DNA of 64,000 bases from Salinilacihabitans rarus (lineage in GTDB: Archaea > Halobacteriota > Halobacteria > Halobacteriales > Natrialbaceae): contig NZ_CP100762.1 of assembly GCF_024296665.1 (NCBI RefSeq), forward strand, positions 558,001 through 622,000. The letters run 5' to 3'. The translations under genes and the position numbers were made by a program. A model generated the notes under the pieces. It did not search any database, was not told where the DNA came from, and saw only the letters and a list, made by a program, of their open reading frames with translations. Below are positions 32,922-42,082 of this stretch, in pieces; position 1 is the first letter of the stretch; the number at the start of each line of letters is the position of its first letter.

Positions 32922-33233
32922 ATGTCTGTTCCACCCAACACACGCACGCCGCTGGACCGCGCGAAGATCGAACTCGTCTGTTTGGGGAGAGCACTGATGC
33001 CCGACGACGACTCACTCGACCGAACCCTCGCGACGCTCACGCTGTTCGCGGTCTGGGCCGGGATCGTCCTCGGGCCGATGTTCACTCATGCCGACCCTCC
33101 GCCGTACGAGATCGTCGTCGGCGTCACCTCGATCGTCTTCCTCATCCTCGGGCGGATGTGGGGCCTCGAGGTCGAGCGCATCCTCGACGGCATCACGATC
33201 TCCGCCGGCAACCGCTCGGAGGACGACGACTGA
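32922..33233 (+). CDS. Small membrane protein, holin candidate B, 103 aa
   Basis: MSVPPNTRTPLDRAKIELVC ... with two membrane spans (LATLTLFAVWAGIVLGPMF and IVVGVTSIVFLILGRMWGL) and a charged C-terminal tail. Starts at 32910 (TTG) and 32997 (ATG) are also possible; the last gives the two spans only. The tail overlaps the next gene (TGATG). It fits a class II holin layout but is not proven. Confidence 0.6.
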   Translation: MSVPPNTRTPLDRAKIELVCLGRALMPDDDSLDRTLATLTLFAVWAGIVLGPMFTHADPPPYEIVVGVTSIVFLILGRMWGLEVERILDGITISAGNRSEDDD

Positions 33234-33442
33234 TGTGGGCCTGCTCGTCCGGCGCCGCGCCCGACTGCGTCGGGTCGGACCTCTACGACCCGCCAGCCAG
33301 AACTCTCCAGGGGGAGCCGCTCTGTCTCGCCTGCGCCCGCGCCCTCGGATGCATCAGCCCACACGATTCGGAACGAGAAGACGAGAGTGACCGAGACGAC
33401 TTCTCGGCGCGCGACGACGCGCCGTACGGTCTCACCGACTGA
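33233..33442 (+). CDS. Small Cys-rich protein, 69 aa
   Basis: MWACSSGAAPDCVGSDLYDP ... GEPLCLACARALGC ... and an acidic tail. The CSx..C and CxxC pairs could bind zinc. It overlaps the membrane-protein gene and ends before the terminase promoter. Function unknown. Confidence 0.55.
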   Translation: MWACSSGAAPDCVGSDLYDPPARTLQGEPLCLACARALGCISPHDSEREDESDRDDFSARDDAPYGLTD

Positions 33443-33453
33443 CCGTGCGCCCC

Positions 33454-33468
33454 ACTTAAAGTATATAC
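33454..33468 (+). promoter_or_regulatory. TATA-like promoter before the terminase genes
   Basis: ACTTAAAGTATATAC lies 36-50 nt upstream of the ATG at 33504. A transcript from here would have a short leader of about 10-15 nt. It marks a likely start of the packaging and head transcript. Confidence 0.5.
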
Positions 33469-33503
33469 CACCCGTCGACGCTGCAGAACGGATTAGACGT
33501 CCT

Positions 33504-34235
33504 ATGAGCACGAAACAACGCCGCGTCACTCTCGCCCTCAAGTGGCACTATCTGGATAACCTCTCGGTCGAGGAGATCCAGCAGCGCTTCGAGGACGAGG
33601 GAATCGGCTCTTACGCGCGGTCGACCATCCGCGGCTACCTCAACGAGGACCCAGCTGACGAGGTCCTCGAGATGATCGAGGAGGAACACGCAAACACGCG
33701 CCTCCAGATTGCCGAACGTGAAGAGCGGCTGTACCAGCGCGCTCGAGAGGCCGAATCGAGGGCGCTGACGGACGAGCCGATCCAGCGGGTCGTCCCACAG
33801 ACGGACCGTGTCCCGGCCGATCGTGAATCGCCGATGACGTGGCAGGACTGGGAGTACGTCGACCCCGATGACGAGGACTGGCCGGAGTGGGCCGAGGAGC
33901 GCGACATCATCATCCGGTTCACAGACCAGAAGCGCCAGTTGATGCCCGGCGAGGAGTATCCGCTCCGCGCCGTCGACGGCTCGCCGAAGTACACGACTGA
34001 GTTCGTCGGCCTCGAGCGCGACGTCGACGACCTCAAGGGACAGTCGATGGCCCGTCGGGAACAGTCCCAGCACCTCCAGGCGAAGGGCGACGTCCTCGGT
34101 GTCTACAAGGACCGCGTCGAGATCGACGGCGCGATCGAGACAGAGTCGACCGTCGGCCTCGACGAGGAGACGAAGGAGATCGCGCGAGAGGTACTCCGGG
34201 AGCGCTACACGGAGGGTGACGATGGCGACGAGTGA
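33504..34235 (+). CDS. terS: Terminase small subunit (predicted)
   Basis: A 243-residue protein. Residues about 5-50 (RRVTLALKWHYLDNLSVEEI, then a turn and YARSTIRGYLNE) form a helix-turn-helix suited to binding packaging sites. Residues 55-100 are a coiled coil. The rest is acidic. It ends with a 14-bp overlap into the large terminase gene, the usual TerS-TerL pairing. The assignment rests on this position and the N-terminal domain. It would recognise viral DNA and stimulate the TerL motor. Confidence 0.75.
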   Translation: MSTKQRRVTLALKWHYLDNLSVEEIQQRFEDEGIGSYARSTIRGYLNEDPADEVLEMIEEEHANTRLQIAEREERLYQRAREAESRALTDEPIQRVVPQTDRVPADRESPMTWQDWEYVDPDDEDWPEWAEERDIIIRFTDQKRQLMPGEEYPLRAVDGSPKYTTEFVGLERDVDDLKGQSMARREQSQHLQAKGDVLGVYKDRVEIDGAIETESTVGLDEETKEIAREVLRERYTEGDDGDE

Positions 34236-35814
34236 GTCCGTCGACCCCGACGTCGTCCTCGGGACGTTCGAGGACCCGCATGCACTACGCGAGGTCCTCA
34301 ACCCGTTCGACGGCTGCCCGTGGGACGTCTACTACAACCGCCTCACTGAGGGGTACATGGCGGCCGAGCGGGATCCACACGTCCCGATCGGCGACGTCCA
34401 CACGCACTGGGCCAAGACGTTCGAGTCCGACCAGAACATCGGCATCCTCGCCCACCGTGACGCGCTGAAGACGACGTTCACGCTGGGCTATCTGATTGCC
34501 TGCCTCGAGTACATCGACGGCTTCCGCGCCCACTGGATCACGAACACCCAGGGGCAGGCCCACAAGAAGGCCGACACCGAGTTCTGGAAGATGGTCGAAC
34601 GCAACCCGTGGCTCACCACTCTCAACAGCGACCCCGTCCAGGACACGAAGGAAGCCAAGGAGTTTCAGAACGGGGCGATGCTGTACGCCGGCTGGCTCTT
34701 CGGCGCGATCGAGGGCGACCGCTCGCACTTGCTCGTCCTCGACGACGTCATCAAGGAGCACGGCGACGGCGAGACGCAGAACATCCTCCAGTGGATCGAG
34801 GGCGTCACCGTCCCGATGGTCAAAGACTCAGGGAAGACGGCCGTCGTCGGCACTCGAAAGCGCCCGGACGACATCTACTCGCACCTGATCGATCGCGACG
34901 CCTACGACTTCACGGAGTACCCGGCGATCCTCGAGGTCTGGGACCAGGAGTTCCGTGAGGACGACACCTGGCGCGAGCGCCGGCCACCGGAAGCTCTCTA
35001 CACCGAGGTCGAGGATCCGTGGCACGAGGGCGAGACGATCCACGTCCTCTGGCCGGAGGCACGGGGCCCGCAGTACCTCGCGGAGAAACACGAGCAGATG
35101 AGCTCGCACCTGTTCTACCGCGAGTTCTGCATGGTCATCCGGGGGGCATCGGGTAACCTCGTCGACGAGGCGGACGTCAACCGACTCGCCGAGGACGGCG
35201 GCTGTTCGATCCGCGGACAGACGCCCCCGCGGCAGCTGACGCCCGGTGCTGGCGAGGCGACGATCGTCTCGCTCGATCCAGCGCAGAGCCCCACTGGCGA
35301 TAACATCGCGTTCGAGGCGTGGCACGTCGGTCGCGACGGCCGGCGGACGCTCCTTGATGCGATCGCCGAGAAGGGGATGCCGCCGTCGCAGGTCAAGGCG
35401 ACGCTGACCGACTTGGATGAGCGCTACGACCCGGCAGTGATCGTGATCGAGTCGAACGGTATCCAGCAGTACATCGCGAACGACGCGATCGAGTTCTCGC
35501 CGTCGCTGATGGCGAAGGTTACCGGCATCCCGACGACGGGGAAGAAGCACTCGTGGGAGAACGGCATCCCGCGGCTACGGACGCTCGTCGAGAACGGCGG
35601 CCTGCAGCTCTACCGCGGCCACCCGGGGACCGAGGACTTCATCACGGCGATGCTCTCGCTCGAACTTACCGACGGGAAGCTCAAGGGCCATACACCGGAC
35701 CTGATCGCGGCGTGGTACATGGCCGAACAGGGGCTCCGGCGGCTCGAAAACATCGTCGGCGACGACGCTGGCGACGAAGCTGACGAGCCCGACACGGGCG
35801 TCTCTGGCATCTAA
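34222..35814 (+). CDS. terL: Terminase large subunit
   Basis: A 530-residue packaging ATPase-nuclease. The ATPase domain has a deviant Walker A (LAHRDALKTT, residues 76-85), as in many archaeal and T4-like terminases, and Walker B LVLDD (171-175) followed by a helix with Glu. The RNase H-like nuclease domain shows Asp352 (VSLDPAQ), Glu410 (VIVIESNG) and Asp493 (HTPDLIAAWY). The length is normal. It overlaps terS and precedes the portal by about 20 bp. It drives DNA into the procapsid. Confidence 0.93.
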   Translation: MATSESVDPDVVLGTFEDPHALREVLNPFDGCPWDVYYNRLTEGYMAAERDPHVPIGDVHTHWAKTFESDQNIGILAHRDALKTTFTLGYLIACLEYIDGFRAHWITNTQGQAHKKADTEFWKMVERNPWLTTLNSDPVQDTKEAKEFQNGAMLYAGWLFGAIEGDRSHLLVLDDVIKEHGDGETQNILQWIEGVTVPMVKDSGKTAVVGTRKRPDDIYSHLIDRDAYDFTEYPAILEVWDQEFREDDTWRERRPPEALYTEVEDPWHEGETIHVLWPEARGPQYLAEKHEQMSSHLFYREFCMVIRGASGNLVDEADVNRLAEDGGCSIRGQTPPRQLTPGAGEATIVSLDPAQSPTGDNIAFEAWHVGRDGRRTLLDAIAEKGMPPSQVKATLTDLDERYDPAVIVIESNGIQQYIANDAIEFSPSLMAKVTGIPTTGKKHSWENGIPRLRTLVENGGLQLYRGHPGTEDFITAMLSLELTDGKLKGHTPDLIAAWYMAEQGLRRLENIVGDDAGDEADEPDTGVSGI

Positions 35815-35833
35815 CGCAGACCTGATCTGATCC

Positions 35834-37759
35834 ATGAGCACAGACGACGACACGCCTACGACCACGACCACAACGGACGACGGCCCGGCCGGCCACGTCG
35901 GCAAGGGAGCCTACTCGGAGATCACGCGGTCGATCACCGAGAAGGCCGAAGAAACACAGCAACTCGAAGAGCGTGCCAAGGGCAAGATCCGCGGTGGGGC
36001 GGTCCTGCCGCCGTTCGACCCGGCGAAGCTGGCGAAGCTCCTCGAGGTGAACACCACCCACGCGAAGTGTGTCTACTCGAAGGCGCGCAACGTCGCCGGC
36101 TACGGCCTCGAGATCGTTCCGCACCCGGACATCGAAGACCCGGACGAGACGCAGCGCGAGGTAGCGGAAAACTTCTGGTTCGGCGCGGACTCGACGTGGC
36201 AGGTCGGCCCGGTCTCTTCGGAGCGATCGACGCCGGCAGACGTCCTCGAGATGGGCTGGATCGACTACGAGGGCATCGGCTGGCTCTCGCTCGAAGTGCT
36301 GACGACGATGGACGGTACGCCGATCGGGCTGGCGTACGTCCCGGCGATGACGGTCCGCCGGCGCAAGGACGAACCCGGCTACGCCCAGCTTCGCGAGGGG
36401 CGGATTACCTACTACGGCGCGTTCGGCGATCGGTATCGCGGGCTCGAACCGACGATCGCCGACGGGGCCGGTGACGAACCGCCGACGGTCACCTACGAGA
36501 CCGACGGGGATGCCGACGAGGCGCCGCAGTTCGTCGACGCCGAAAGCGGTGACTCAGGGCCCGACATCAACTCACAGAACCAAGCGAATGAACTGATCTT
36601 CAAGCGCAATCACTCGCCGCTGTACACCTACTATGGCGCGCCAGACATCATTCCGGGCCTTCCGACGATCGAGGCCGACGACGCCGCGCGCGACTTCAAC
36701 ATCGACTTCTTCGAGAACAACGCCGTTCCGCGGCTGGCGATCATCGTCGAGGGCGGCGAACTCACGCAGGGCGCCCGGCAGGACATCCACGACCTCCTAC
36801 ACGGGATGAAAGACCAGGACCACCGGACGGTGATCCTTGAGGTCGAGAAGCTGCTCGAGACGACCGACGGGATCACGATGGACGACGACGCGGACGACCT
36901 CGCGATCCGCGTCGAGCCACTGACCGTTGGCATCAACGAGGACGCCAGCTTTCAGGATTTCCGCGATCGCAACGAGCATGAGATCCTCAAGACACACGAG
37001 GTTCCGCCGATCGAGGCGGGCCAGATCAAAAGCGGGGCGTTCTCGACGGATGCGCAGGCCCAGCGGAAGGGCTACATCGAGACGGTCATCCGACCCAAGC
37101 AGGAGGCGTACGCCCAGCTACTCTACGAGACGGTCCACGCGGCGCTGGGCGTCACCGACTACACGATCCGGTTCAAGACGCGCGGCGTCGACACACGGCT
37201 GATCGACGCCGACTACGCCTCGAAGCTGATCCAGTCGTCGCAGGGTGCGATCACAGTCAACGAGGCCCGCGAGGTCATCGCGAACATCACCGGCGAGGAC
37301 CTCGGCCAACTCGAAGACGACCGCGGCAACCAGTTGCTCGCGGCTCTTGACAGGCGCGGCGGCAACGGCGACGGTGGCGGCGCCGAGGAGGCCGAGCGAC
37401 CGGACGCGGCGCCGCCGCCGCGGATGAAGATCGGCGAGAACCCGGCGATCGACGTCTCGAAGGACATCGACATGGTGCAGTTCGACTCGTCGAACCTGCG
37501 GGCCGGGCTGTACGACTACGACACCCGCGACCTGTACATCCGGTTCATCGGCGACCCGCAGGACCGCATCTACGTCTATCGGTTCGTCGAGCCGGAGACG
37601 TGGGAGGCGCTCAAAAACGCTTCGAGCCACGGTAGCTACCACTATCACAATATCCGGATGGCCTACCCGTACGAGGAGCTGACGGCGTCGGATTGGCCCC
37701 AGCAGGGCCGGGCGGCACCCGATCGGAATGACGCCGTCCGAGCCTTCCTGGAGGCGTAA
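35834..37759 (+). CDS. Portal protein with C-terminal KTSC-like domain
   Basis: A 641-residue protein. The first 510 residues carry portal features: VYSKARNVAGYGLEI in the wing, the PAMTVRRR strand, and the clip/stem region NHSPLYTYYGAPDIIPGLPT, followed by DFFENNAVPRLAIIVEGG. The last 100 residues (VQFDSSNLRAGLYDYDTRDL, YIRFIG, VYRFVEPETWEALKNASSHG) match the small KTSC fold sometimes attached to phage proteins. It forms the dodecameric DNA entry ring and anchors the head to the tail. The C-terminal fusion may face the capsid interior or be cut off. Confidence 0.9.
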   Translation: MSTDDDTPTTTTTTDDGPAGHVGKGAYSEITRSITEKAEETQQLEERAKGKIRGGAVLPPFDPAKLAKLLEVNTTHAKCVYSKARNVAGYGLEIVPHPDIEDPDETQREVAENFWFGADSTWQVGPVSSERSTPADVLEMGWIDYEGIGWLSLEVLTTMDGTPIGLAYVPAMTVRRRKDEPGYAQLREGRITYYGAFGDRYRGLEPTIADGAGDEPPTVTYETDGDADEAPQFVDAESGDSGPDINSQNQANELIFKRNHSPLYTYYGAPDIIPGLPTIEADDAARDFNIDFFENNAVPRLAIIVEGGELTQGARQDIHDLLHGMKDQDHRTVILEVEKLLETTDGITMDDDADDLAIRVEPLTVGINEDASFQDFRDRNEHEILKTHEVPPIEAGQIKSGAFSTDAQAQRKGYIETVIRPKQEAYAQLLYETVHAALGVTDYTIRFKTRGVDTRLIDADYASKLIQSSQGAITVNEAREVIANITGEDLGQLEDDRGNQLLAALDRRGGNGDGGGAEEAERPDAAPPPRMKIGENPAIDVSKDIDMVQFDSSNLRAGLYDYDTRDLYIRFIGDPQDRIYVYRFVEPETWEALKNASSHGSYHYHNIRMAYPYEELTASDWPQQGRAAPDRNDAVRAFLEA

Positions 37760-37763
37760 TCTG

Positions 37764-37877
37764 ATGCCCCACACCGACCCCGTGTTCTGCGGCCGCTGTA
37801 AGTCACAGCTCGACCTCGATCGCGAGAACTGCCCCAACTGCGGGGCGTGGGTCGAGGCGGTGACCGACGCGGTCTGA
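37764..37877 (+). CDS. 37-aa zinc-ribbon protein
   Basis: MPHTDPVFCGRCKSQLDLDR then ENCPNCGAWVEAVTDAV. Two CxxC pairs form a rubredoxin-like knuckle. It begins 4 bp after the portal stop, inside the head operon. No function is known. Confidence 0.65.
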   Translation: MPHTDPVFCGRCKSQLDLDRENCPNCGAWVEAVTDAV

Positions 37878-37985
37878 TCGTCGCCGATCACCAATCGCCG
37901 ACCGACCGCAGCAGGGCGATACCGATGACCGCCGGGACGCACCCGACCCGGTGCGAGGGCCCGATCGGGACTGGAGTTCTCAGAC

Positions 37986-38096
37986 ATGAAAAACAGCGAC
38001 AAAGAGCGCGGCGCCAAGCGCGGTCTTCTCGGGACCGATCGAGCCCAGAAGCTCGAGAAGACCGCCGACGCCGCCACCGACGACGAGGAGGAGTAG
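37986..38096 (+). CDS. 36-aa charged protein
   Basis: MKNSDKERGAKRGLLGTDRA then QKLEKTADAATDDEEE. The N-terminus is basic and the C-terminus acidic. It ends 4 bp before the protease/scaffold gene. Translation is plausible from its position but not certain. Confidence 0.45.
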   Translation: MKNSDKERGAKRGLLGTDRAQKLEKTADAATDDEEE

Positions 38097-38100
38097 CACC

Positions 38101-39672
38101 ATGCCGGTACAGAAGGGCGAAACGTTCGAGAAACGCGTCGAGTTCAAGGCCACCGACGACGAGCGGCGCGTCGCGACCGGCGGCGTCCTCGTGCCGTCGA
38201 AGGTCGACCTCCAGGGTGACTGGCTGACGTCGGAGCAGATCCGCGAGCTGGCGGACGACTTCATGGCCCGCCTCCAGGCGGCCGACGACGACGACGTCGA
38301 TTCGGTCCCAGGCGTGATGCACGCGGTCTTTCCGCCCGAGCACGTCACGCTCGTCGAGAACCGCGTCCTTGAGGAAGCCGAGACGATCGGCGGCAAGGAG
38401 TTCCCCGCCGGCTCGTGGATCCAGTCGTGGCGCTTCGACGACGACGAACTCTGGAGTCTCGTCGCCGACGGCATCCTCTCGGGGTACTCGATCGGCGCGA
38501 TCGACGTCAAGTGGGAAGGCCCATACGACCAGTCCGAACTGCCCGAGGGCATCACTGTCGCCGACGGCTACCCGGACGACGAGCCGGCGTGGCAGATCGT
38601 CGCGGCGACGATCGCCGAAGTGTCGAGTGTCGACATCCCGGCGGTCCCCGACGCCGTCATGGCCTCGGTGAAAGCCGCCGGCGTCCAGACCTACAGCCGC
38701 GAGAAGAACGTCCTCGACCGCGTCGGCGGGAAAGACGAGTTCCTCGAGGTGATGGCCGACCGCGGCCACGACGAGGAGGCGGCCACGCGGATGTGGAGCT
38801 ACCTCCAGCGAGCCGCCGAGGAAGGCGCCGATCAGCACCCAGCTGACAAAGCGTCCGATGGCGTCCTCCGTCGGATGGGCCGGGCGGCGCTCAACGCCTT
38901 TTCTTCCGGCGGGCCCGACGCCGAGTCGGCCCCGCAGGCCGCTGCGAAGTCGACCGATGACGGCGCTCCCTCGCCAGAGGCGACCGCAGCGAAAGAGGGA
39001 CGGACGCTCTCGCGGGCGAACCGCAACGCGCTGTTCGCGACGATCGACGCCTCGCTGGACGTCCTCCAGGACGCCGGCGTCGATCACGGCATGACGCGGT
39101 TCACCGATCGCGAGGAGATCGACTGGACGCTCGACGACCACACCGCCCGCGAGTGGGCGACACCCGACGACGACGAGGACGCGGACGGCGAGGACGACGA
39201 GGAGACGGCGCCAGTCGACCCGAGTTTCGAATCCGCTACCGGCGGCGAGACGCCGGACGACACGACCATGAGCGCAGACGACACCGACACCGACACCCCC
39301 GACGACACGTTCGCCGACGCCCCGGAGTGGGCGAAGGCGATCCACGACCAGACCCAGGAGAACAGCAAGCGAATCGAGGAACTCGTCGACGACGGCGACG
39401 AGCCCGAGAAGGACGCCGACGAGCCCGACGACCCGGAGAAGAGCACCGACGCCAACGAGGACGTCGACGAGGGGCCCCCGGAGTGGGCGAAGGCGATCCA
39501 GGAACAGACCGAGAAGAACGCCGATCGGATCGAGAGTCTGGCGAAGGCCTCGGGCCAGAGCCAGCAGCTCGACGAGCCGGCGCAGACCACGGAATCGACC
39601 GACACCAACCGCAAGTTCTCGTCCGCGTGGGACCAGACGTTCGGCATCGGCGCGGCCGAGGGAGGTGACTGA
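38101..39672 (+). CDS. XkdF-like prohead protease fused to scaffold
   Basis: A 523-residue protein. Residues 1-200 resemble the XkdF/prohead-protease family: VATGGVLVPSKVDLQGDWLT, then VMHAVFPPEHVTLVENRVLE, DGILSGYSIGAIDV and VSSVDIPAVPDAV, with a probable Ser nucleophile near GYSIGA. The middle is a Gln/Glu helical linker. The end is very acidic and contains two copies of a 20-residue motif, PEWAKAIHDQTQENSKRIEE and PEWAKAIQEQTEKNADRIES. This looks like a scaffold part that is processed during head assembly. It lies directly before the capsid gene. Confidence 0.8.
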   Translation: MPVQKGETFEKRVEFKATDDERRVATGGVLVPSKVDLQGDWLTSEQIRELADDFMARLQAADDDDVDSVPGVMHAVFPPEHVTLVENRVLEEAETIGGKEFPAGSWIQSWRFDDDELWSLVADGILSGYSIGAIDVKWEGPYDQSELPEGITVADGYPDDEPAWQIVAATIAEVSSVDIPAVPDAVMASVKAAGVQTYSREKNVLDRVGGKDEFLEVMADRGHDEEAATRMWSYLQRAAEEGADQHPADKASDGVLRRMGRAALNAFSSGGPDAESAPQAAAKSTDDGAPSPEATAAKEGRTLSRANRNALFATIDASLDVLQDAGVDHGMTRFTDREEIDWTLDDHTAREWATPDDDEDADGEDDEETAPVDPSFESATGGETPDDTTMSADDTDTDTPDDTFADAPEWAKAIHDQTQENSKRIEELVDDGDEPEKDADEPDDPEKSTDANEDVDEGPPEWAKAIQEQTEKNADRIESLAKASGQSQQLDEPAQTTESTDTNRKFSSAWDQTFGIGAAEGGD

Positions 39673-39674
39673 TC

Positions 39675-40613
39675 ATGACGCAGGCACAGCGATCGCTCGA
39701 CAAGGTAACGACTGGTGACTTCAGCGCGGGCGGCCTCCTCAACCGCCAGCAGTTCGAAGAGTTCTTCCGCGAGGTGCAGGCGCAGGCGCAGATCCTCGGG
39801 CAGGTCCGGTTCGAGCCGGTCGACGCCCCGAAGGGCCAGATCGACAAGATCGGCGTCGGCCAGCGCCTCCTGCGCTCGGCGACCGAGGCCACCGAGGGCA
39901 GCCTGAACACGCCAAACACGGGCAAGGTCGACTACGACACCGAGAAGGTCGAACTCCCGTGGGAAGTCTCGATGGAGACCGTCGAAGACACCATCGAGGG
40001 TGAAGGTACTGCTGACACGCTGGTCGAGCTCTTTGCGAACCAGATGTCGGCCGATCTCGAGGACCTCGGCGGAAACGGTGACACGAGCGCCAGCGGCGTC
40101 ACCGACGAGAACTTCATCACCATCGTCGACGGGTGGCTCACCTACGCCGAGACCGACACCGACACGAACACCTACGACCACCAGAGCGCTGCGATCGACA
40201 AGAGCCTCTTCAAGGAACTGAAGATGTCGCTCGACCCGCGCTACCGGCGGGATGCGAGCAACCTCCGCTGGCTCATGTCCGAGGACCAGAAGGAGGAGTT
40301 CAAGGATTACCTCACCGACCGCTCGACGTCGGCTGGTGACGCGATGCTGATGACCGGCCAGGAGCCGACGCCGCTGGGCATCCCGATCGAGACGCCAGTC
40401 AACTGGCCCGACGACACGATCATGCTGACGCCGCTGGAGAACCTCGTCTGGATCGTCCAGCGGGACGTCAACATGCGCTTCACCGACGAGGGCGAGGCGG
40501 TCGTCCGCCGCGACCTGTACGGCATCTACAACCTGCTCGCGCGGATCGACTACGTCATCGAGGATACCAAGGGCGTCGGCCTCGCACAGAACGTCGCGTC
40601 GCCGACCGCGTAG
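39675..40613 (+). CDS. Major capsid protein, HK97 fold
   Basis: A 312-residue protein placed right after the protease/scaffold. It shows the HK97-type order: an N-terminal helical arm, then QVRFEPVDAPKGQIDKIGVG, ELPWEVSMETVEDTIEGEGT, SLDPRYRRDASNLRWLMSED, GIPIETPVNWPDDTIMLTPL and a final strand VVRRDLYGIYNLLARIDYVIE. The E-loop and P-domain strands can be traced although sequence similarity in this family is low. It builds the icosahedral shell. Confidence 0.85.
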   Translation: MTQAQRSLDKVTTGDFSAGGLLNRQQFEEFFREVQAQAQILGQVRFEPVDAPKGQIDKIGVGQRLLRSATEATEGSLNTPNTGKVDYDTEKVELPWEVSMETVEDTIEGEGTADTLVELFANQMSADLEDLGGNGDTSASGVTDENFITIVDGWLTYAETDTDTNTYDHQSAAIDKSLFKELKMSLDPRYRRDASNLRWLMSEDQKEEFKDYLTDRSTSAGDAMLMTGQEPTPLGIPIETPVNWPDDTIMLTPLENLVWIVQRDVNMRFTDEGEAVVRRDLYGIYNLLARIDYVIEDTKGVGLAQNVASPTA

Positions 40614-40625
40614 AGGTGATCTGAC

Positions 40626-40946
40626 ATGGGGATCACCTACACCGAAACCGACCACCGCTGGACCGGCGGCATCCAGCGCGAGAAAACCGTCGAGGCGGCG
40701 TTCGACTCCTCGTACACCGCCGGCGGCGAGCCGCTCACGCCCACCGACGTCGGCCTCGGTTCGATCGAGAACGTGACGATCGAGTCGGGCACCACCGACT
40801 CGGGGTACGTCGTCCAGTGGGACGACGCCACCGAGGCGCTCGTCGTTCGCGAAGAGTCCGACGCCGGCGGCGGCCTCACCGAGGTTGCTGATGCGACCGA
40901 CCTGTCGGGCGAGAGCGTCCGCCTCGCCGTTCGGGGGCGATCCTGA
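40626..40946 (+). CDS. Putative capsid decoration or minor head protein, 106 aa
   Basis: MGITYTETDHRWTGGIQREK, then an all-beta chain (VGLGSIENVTIESGTTDSGY and VVQWDDATEALVVRE). Its position directly after the capsid gene and its size fit a decoration protein. No further evidence. It overlaps the next start by ATGG at 40946. Confidence 0.6.
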   Translation: MGITYTETDHRWTGGIQREKTVEAAFDSSYTAGGEPLTPTDVGLGSIENVTIESGTTDSGYVVQWDDATEALVVREESDAGGGLTEVADATDLSGESVRLAVRGRS

Positions 40947-41350
40947 TGGTCCGCGTTCGCCTTCTCGACGACGGGCCGGCACAGTACCGTAACCGCTCGG
41001 GCGTCTCCGCCGACGAGGACGATCCCGTCGTCGACGTCGACGACGAGCAGGCGGCGTACCTCGTCGACGAGACGGGCTACTTCGAGTTCGTCGACCCCGA
41101 TCCGCGCCTCGAGGCGGCCGCCGATGCCGACGCCAGTGATGACGCCGCCGGCGACGACGGAGGTGACGACCCGCCCGACGAGGGGAAACCCGCGGGTCTC
41201 GACCCGAGCGGGTACACCCTCGAGGAACTCGAGGTCGAACTCGCAACGGGCGACTACGACGATCGCCTCGACGCGATCGAGGCGGCCGAGCGGGCCGAGA
41301 AGGATCGCGACGGCGCGTACGCCCTCATCGACGCACGCCGGGAGGAGTAA
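40946..41350 (+). CDS. Small head-region hypothetical protein, 134 aa
   Basis: MVRVRLLDDGPAQYRNRSGV ... a first half rich in strands, then an acidic linker (DASDDAAGDDGGDDPPDEGK) and a C-terminal helical segment (GYTLEELEVELATGDYDD). This kind of head protein with a short HeH-like end is common between capsid and connector genes. Function inferred from position only. Confidence 0.65.
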   Translation: MVRVRLLDDGPAQYRNRSGVSADEDDPVVDVDDEQAAYLVDETGYFEFVDPDPRLEAAADADASDDAAGDDGGDDPPDEGKPAGLDPSGYTLEELEVELATGDYDDRLDAIEAAERAEKDRDGAYALIDARREE

Positions 41351-41353
41351 GCC

Positions 41354-42082
41354 ATGGCCGACGTCGGCTACTGCACCGTCGAGGACCTCCGGCGAGCGCT
41401 GCGCGCGGCCGACCTTCCAGGCGACGCCGCGCAGGACCGCGAGATCGCGATCGACGCGATCACCGCCCAGACCGAGTGGCTTCAGGAGGAGACGAACCGC
41501 CACTGGTACGAGCCGACCGGCCTCGACGAGGACACCGACGGCTTGATCCCGACGGCGCCGCTGGTCCACGAATCCGACGAGCAGGATATCTCGACGGGGA
41601 CGATCATGTTCGCCGACGAGGAGATCACGCCCTCGACGCGGATCGGCTCCTACACGCCGGTCTCGCTCTTCCGGCGAGACGTCACCCAGCTGACCGAGTT
41701 GCTGGTGCTGAACAACGCGGGCGGCTTCGACGACTGGGTTGCCTCAAGCGATCACACGGAGGGCCGCGGCGAGGACTACTTCCTCCAGGTCGACGACGCC
41801 GACGGCTGGACAACGCTCTACCTCGACACGGAGTCGCTCGACGATGAAGACGTCACGGACTACCGCAACGCGGTGGTTGCGACTTACGAATACGGCATCG
41901 AGGGGACCACGAAGACGGTCCGGCGCGCCGTCGCGATGAAGGCAGCCGCGCAGCTGCTCACCGACGACGAGACCGCCCTCGGCATCCCGGACAACGGCAA
42001 CCTCGTGCCAGCGGAGTCGAAACTTAAGGCACTCGAACGACAGGCCGAAGAACTCCTCGGCATCCACGAGGACAGCCGATGA
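41354..42082 (+). CDS. Head-tail connector protein
   Basis: A 242-residue protein. YCTVEDLRRALRAADLPGDA at the start, then a helical segment with TAQTEWLQEETNRHWYEPTG and a C-terminal helix bundle (VRRAVAMKAAAQLL). These features and the site after the head genes match gp6/gp15-like adaptor proteins that sit under the portal. It overlaps the next gene by ATGA. Confidence 0.75.
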   Translation: MADVGYCTVEDLRRALRAADLPGDAAQDREIAIDAITAQTEWLQEETNRHWYEPTGLDEDTDGLIPTAPLVHESDEQDISTGTIMFADEEITPSTRIGSYTPVSLFRRDVTQLTELLVLNNAGGFDDWVASSDHTEGRGEDYFLQVDDADGWTTLYLDTESLDDEDVTDYRNAVVATYEYGIEGTTKTVRRAVAMKAAAQLLTDDETALGIPDNGNLVPAESKLKALERQAEELLGIHEDSR

